Below, piece by piece: positions 61,408 through 64,000 of a DNA stretch of 64,000 nt (within the stretch, counting starts at the first letter, position 1; each line of letters opens with the position of its first letter). The notes below the pieces were generated by a model that did not search any database, had not been told where the DNA came from, and worked only from the letters and a program-made list of their open reading frames with translations. The position numbers were made by a program, and so were the translations under genes. The stretch is taken from the NCBI GenBank assembly GCA_017404265.1, contig JAFRCS010000016.1, forward strand, positions 1 through 64,000, given 5' to 3'. This DNA comes from Mogibacterium sp. Its GTDB lineage: Bacteria; Bacillota; Clostridia; Peptostreptococcales; Anaerovoracaceae.

Positions 61408-62097
61408 ATGAAAAAATACATAATTTTTGATTTTGACGGGACGCTCGTCAATACGAACAACATAATAACGGAATCCTGGCAGGCCACGCTCGAGAAGTAT
61501 CTCGGGCGCAGGCTGCCGGTCAGAGAGATAGAAGCAACGTTTGGGGAGGTCCTTGCCGACAGCATGGAGAAGCTCATCCCCGGCGCTGATATCCGCGAAG
61601 CGATAGATTATTACAGGGCGTATCAGGACTCTCACCAGAAAGAGGGGACTGTCTACGTGTTTGATGGTGTCAGGGAATTGCTTGAGACTCTGAGGGAGTG
61701 CGGCCATGTGATAGGCGTAGGAACTTCCAGGACGGCATACAGCCTTCAGAAATACATGAAGGCTCTGGATATCGAGGACCTGGTCGATGAGATAGTGACC
61801 ATGGAAGATGTCAGCATGCATAAACCGCATCCCGAGACCGTGGAAGCCGTTCTTAGAAAGATGGCGGCTCATGATGATGAAGAGTGCGCGCGCGGAGGCC
61901 GGATACCCGGTCACGTGCGCGACCTTGCAATAATGATAGGCGATACAAAATATGATATTGGCTGCGCCAACAACGCGGGTGTGGAAAGCGCTCTTGTCGG
62001 CTGGAGCCATTATGTTGATGAAGAGGCAATGGCTGCGGACGGCTTTGCCCCGACTTACAGGATAGAAACACCCGGGCAGTTACTCGAATTAGTGTGA
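61408..62097 (+). CDS. HAD-superfamily hydrolase (phosphoglycolate phosphatase-like)
   Basis: 229 residues from ATG 61408. Motif I IFDFDGTLVNTN, motif II GVGTSRTAY, Lys in SMHKPHPETVE and motif IV MIGDTKYDIGCANNAG. Subfamily IA with a helical cap. The substrate is not predictable. No ribosome site is visible; the gene may be translated by coupling to the DUF2207 gene 17 bases upstream. Confidence 0.83.
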   Translation: MKKYIIFDFDGTLVNTNNIITESWQATLEKYLGRRLPVREIEATFGEVLADSMEKLIPGADIREAIDYYRAYQDSHQKEGTVYVFDGVRELLETLRECGHVIGVGTSRTAYSLQKYMKALDIEDLVDEIVTMEDVSMHKPHPETVEAVLRKMAAHDDEECARGGRIPGHVRDLAIMIGDTKYDIGCANNAGVESALVGWSHYVDEEAMAADGFAPTYRIETPGQLLELV

Positions 62098-62104
62098 GTG
62101 ATAA

Positions 62105-64000
62105 ATGGATCTGACGACCTTTTTACATGTAGTATTTGAATCCGGCTTTGGCCTGTTCTGCATACTGGCTGCGATATACCTGCAGCTGTATGGCTTTGTT
62201 AGGGTAAAAACCAAACGGGTGATGACAGCGGCTCTGCTGATCAGCGCCGTGATAAACTTCGCGGACACCATCGCGTATTTTTATCGCGGAAACACTGAGC
62301 CTGCCGGATACTACATGGTGAGGATCAGCAATTTTGTGGTGTTTGCGGGGATGCTCACTCTGATCGCAGCAGGCAGCCTGCTGCTTGACAAGGTCCTTGA
62401 AGAGGCAGAAACGGAAGAGGACGGGAAGCTGAGCCGCGCAATATACGGCATATGCGCCGCGGGAATAGTGATGCTTGCCGCTTCCAGGATATTCGGATTC
62501 CTTTACTATTTCGACGAGCAGAACAGATATCACAGAGAAAAAAGTTACATACTGCTGCCGCTGGTAGCGCTTGCCGGCATCATCCTTCTGATAGTGCGTA
62601 CCGTTAAAGCGCGGGATAAGCTCAGCAGGAGCAAGTACATCGCTTTCATGGCCTTCTGGCTGCTGCCGGTATTAGGCGCCGTCGCTCAGATATTTTATTA
62701 CGGCATCTCCCTCGCCAATATAGCCAACTCGATATCCATCATTCTGATGCTCGCGGTATATCTCCGTGAAGCGATCAGAGAGCTGGCGATAAAAAAGAAT
62801 TTCATTCTTTCAGGAGAGACCATAGAAAGCATATCCGCAGAACTGGACAGCTTCCTGAAAAAGATCGGAACGGAAAAGCAGAACCGGATCAGGGTGAAAT
62901 TCACAATGGAAGAAGCCCTGCTTAATACATGGCAGCATTTTGGCGATCCTACCATGGTAAAGGTGACCGCGGGTATAAGGTTCGGAAGACCGTCTGTCAG
63001 GATAGACCATGAGGGAGAGGCCTTCAACCCGTTCAGCAAGACTGGAACCGCTGATAGTGACTGGAGCAGCAGGATGCTCTCCGCAGCCGGACTGAGCCCT
63101 GTTTACAGCTACAAGCTCGGAAACAATACGATGAAGCTGTCGCTCGGCAGGCTGCAGGTCAATCCGGCCATAACGCTGCTGATCGCGATACTCTTTGGCC
63201 TGATAACCGGAAGCATCGCGATGATAGCGCTCAAGTCGCAGGACGTGGCGTTTGTAACGAACGATCTTCTCATACCTGTGTATGATCTATGGAACCGCAT
63301 CCTTTACAGCGTGTCCGCTCCGGCCATGCTCGTAATAGTGATGTCCACCATGCTCGATACACGTGAAGTTTCGGAGCAGGGAGGAAATTCAGGGCGCATA
63401 GTCGGCAGATATTTCATAGTGAGCCTTATCGTGGGACTTGTTCCTATCGCTCTTGTGTCGCAGCTGAACAGGGACGCGTTCAGTTCCGAACCTTTTACGA
63501 GGGACACGGCTGCAGAGCTGATCCAGAAGTTCTTCAGCATAGTGCCTGAAAACCTTCTGGATCCGTTCAGAGACTTCAATACCGCCCAGCTGATAATGAT
63601 GGGAATAGTGCTGGCTTACGCCGTGATGGCCGTTGGACAGCAGGCCAGCAGCCTGGCCGCGTTCATACGGCAGCTCAATCTCATAAGCACGCAGCTGGCA
63701 CAGTGGATAGCCACCATAATGCCGGTGTTCACCATCTTTCTTACGGCGCAGCTGGTGCTTGAAAACAACGCAGGACTGCTTGTTGGCCTCGCGACGGTCA
63801 TACCGTTTGCCCTTATCACATCCATCGTGGTAGGCGCGTTCATCCTTCTGTATGTGTGCGCAAGGATGAAAGTCGACGCCGGACTGGTCCTCAAAAAACT
63901 GTTGCCTTCATTCTGGCTGACCTTCAGGACCGGACAGGTTGATGAATCATACGCGCTTGCCGAGTCATGCTGCCGGAAAGAACTGGGCATCCAGAAGATA
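62105..64000 (+). CDS. Fusion: membrane sensor-like domain + degenerate histidine-kinase-like ATPase + SDF dicarboxylate symporter (incomplete)
   Basis: 632 codons from ATG 62105 to the window edge, with no stop. Residues about 1-220 form seven hydrophobic helices. About 230-320 resembles a GHKL/anti-sigma ATPase module (RVKFTMEEALLNTWQHFGDP as N-box, then RFGRPSVRIDHEGEAFNPF). From about 345 the sequence is a dicarboxylate/amino-acid:cation symporter (ILFGLITGSIAMIAL, SAPAMLVIVMSTML, MMGIVLAYAVMAVG). This three-part order suggests a transporter with a built-in regulatory ATPase-like domain. It starts 7 bases after the HAD gene. Confidence 0.72.
   Translation, partial: MDLTTFLHVVFESGFGLFCILAAIYLQLYGFVRVKTKRVMTAALLISAVINFADTIAYFYRGNTEPAGYYMVRISNFVVFAGMLTLIAAGSLLLDKVLEEAETEEDGKLSRAIYGICAAGIVMLAASRIFGFLYYFDEQNRYHREKSYILLPLVALAGIILLIVRTVKARDKLSRSKYIAFMAFWLLPVLGAVAQIFYYGISLANIANSISIILMLAVYLREAIRELAIKKNFILSGETIESISAELDSFLKKIGTEKQNRIRVKFTMEEALLNTWQHFGDPTMVKVTAGIRFGRPSVRIDHEGEAFNPFSKTGTADSDWSSRMLSAAGLSPVYSYKLGNNTMKLSLGRLQVNPAITLLIAILFGLITGSIAMIALKSQDVAFVTNDLLIPVYDLWNRILYSVSAPAMLVIVMSTMLDTREVSEQGGNSGRIVGRYFIVSLIVGLVPIALVSQLNRDAFSSEPFTRDTAAELIQKFFSIVPENLLDPFRDFNTAQLIMMGIVLAYAVMAVGQQASSLAAFIRQLNLISTQLAQWIATIMPVFTIFLTAQLVLENNAGLLVGLATVIPFALITSIVVGAFILLYVCARMKVDAGLVLKKLLPSFWLTFRTGQVDESYALAESCCRKELGIQKI

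Overview
The window looks like chromosomal DNA from an anaerobic member of the Bacillota, class Clostridia. Supporting this are strong AGGAGG-type ribosome binding sites, sigma-A-like promoters, tRNA genes with encoded CCA, an rplM-rpsI pair, C_GCAxxG_C_C and DUF1858 proteins, a BrnQ carrier, a GltD-like iron-sulfur flavoprotein, and BspA/InlB-like surface repeats typical of gut or oral anaerobes. The G+C content is moderate. A family-level placement (for example Anaerovoracaceae) would be a guess. No phage, CRISPR array or rRNA was seen. The only mobile DNA is the start of an IS3-type transposase at the left edge.

Layout. Positions 1-130 hold the IS edge. Positions 210-4942 hold a YhhN-like membrane protein, an AlbA/Schlafen-type ATPase, a small Nif11-like protein, a WYL regulator and a YdcF-type membrane protein. 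Positions 5064-9880 hold a 27-residue membrane peptide, a YdjM-like protein, and a tight run of housekeeping and stress genes (two Nudix hydrolases, free methionine sulfoxide reductase, SEC-C protein, DUF2804). Positions 10031-15781 hold a 902-residue Fe-S flavoprotein, HypA, a SpoIIE-type phosphatase and a DJ-1 protein, followed by a convergent tRNA-Arg. Positions 16078-25355 hold a PEP-rich lipoprotein, alanine racemase, PAP2, uracil-DNA glycosylase, and an HD-GYP/GGDEF pair. Positions 25374-30994 are metabolic (DUF2156, GNAT, ThrH, DUF1858, B3/B4, cytidine deaminase, BrnQ).

Positions 31045-33050 hold rplM-rpsI (minus strand) divergent from an EamA transporter through interleaved promoters. 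Positions 33199-42881 hold a vWA/macro-HTH pair and a long run of poorly characterised envelope genes with a hydroxyacid dehydrogenase and an Mbeg1-like lipase. tRNA-Arg and gpsA follow on the minus strand.

The most striking locus is 44906-48534. A strong promoter drives a 20-codon ORF with nine Met codons. A 13-bp perfect terminator hairpin follows, then metN-metI-metQ (methionine ABC transporter) and an Asp/Glu-racemase-family gene. This looks like a methionine-codon leader-peptide attenuator in a lineage where S-box or T-box RNAs usually do this job; I recognise no such riboswitch here. Positions 48689-62097 form a second notable unit. It contains a 2120-residue protein with 23 MBG/YDG-like repeats and no signal peptide, overlapping a CNNM/HlyC-type transporter gene, then canonical secA, a shortened LemA-like protein, a DUF2207 protein and a HAD hydrolase. 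The right edge holds an incomplete fusion of a membrane sensor-like domain, a histidine-kinase-like ATPase fold and a dicarboxylate symporter (SDF) domain.
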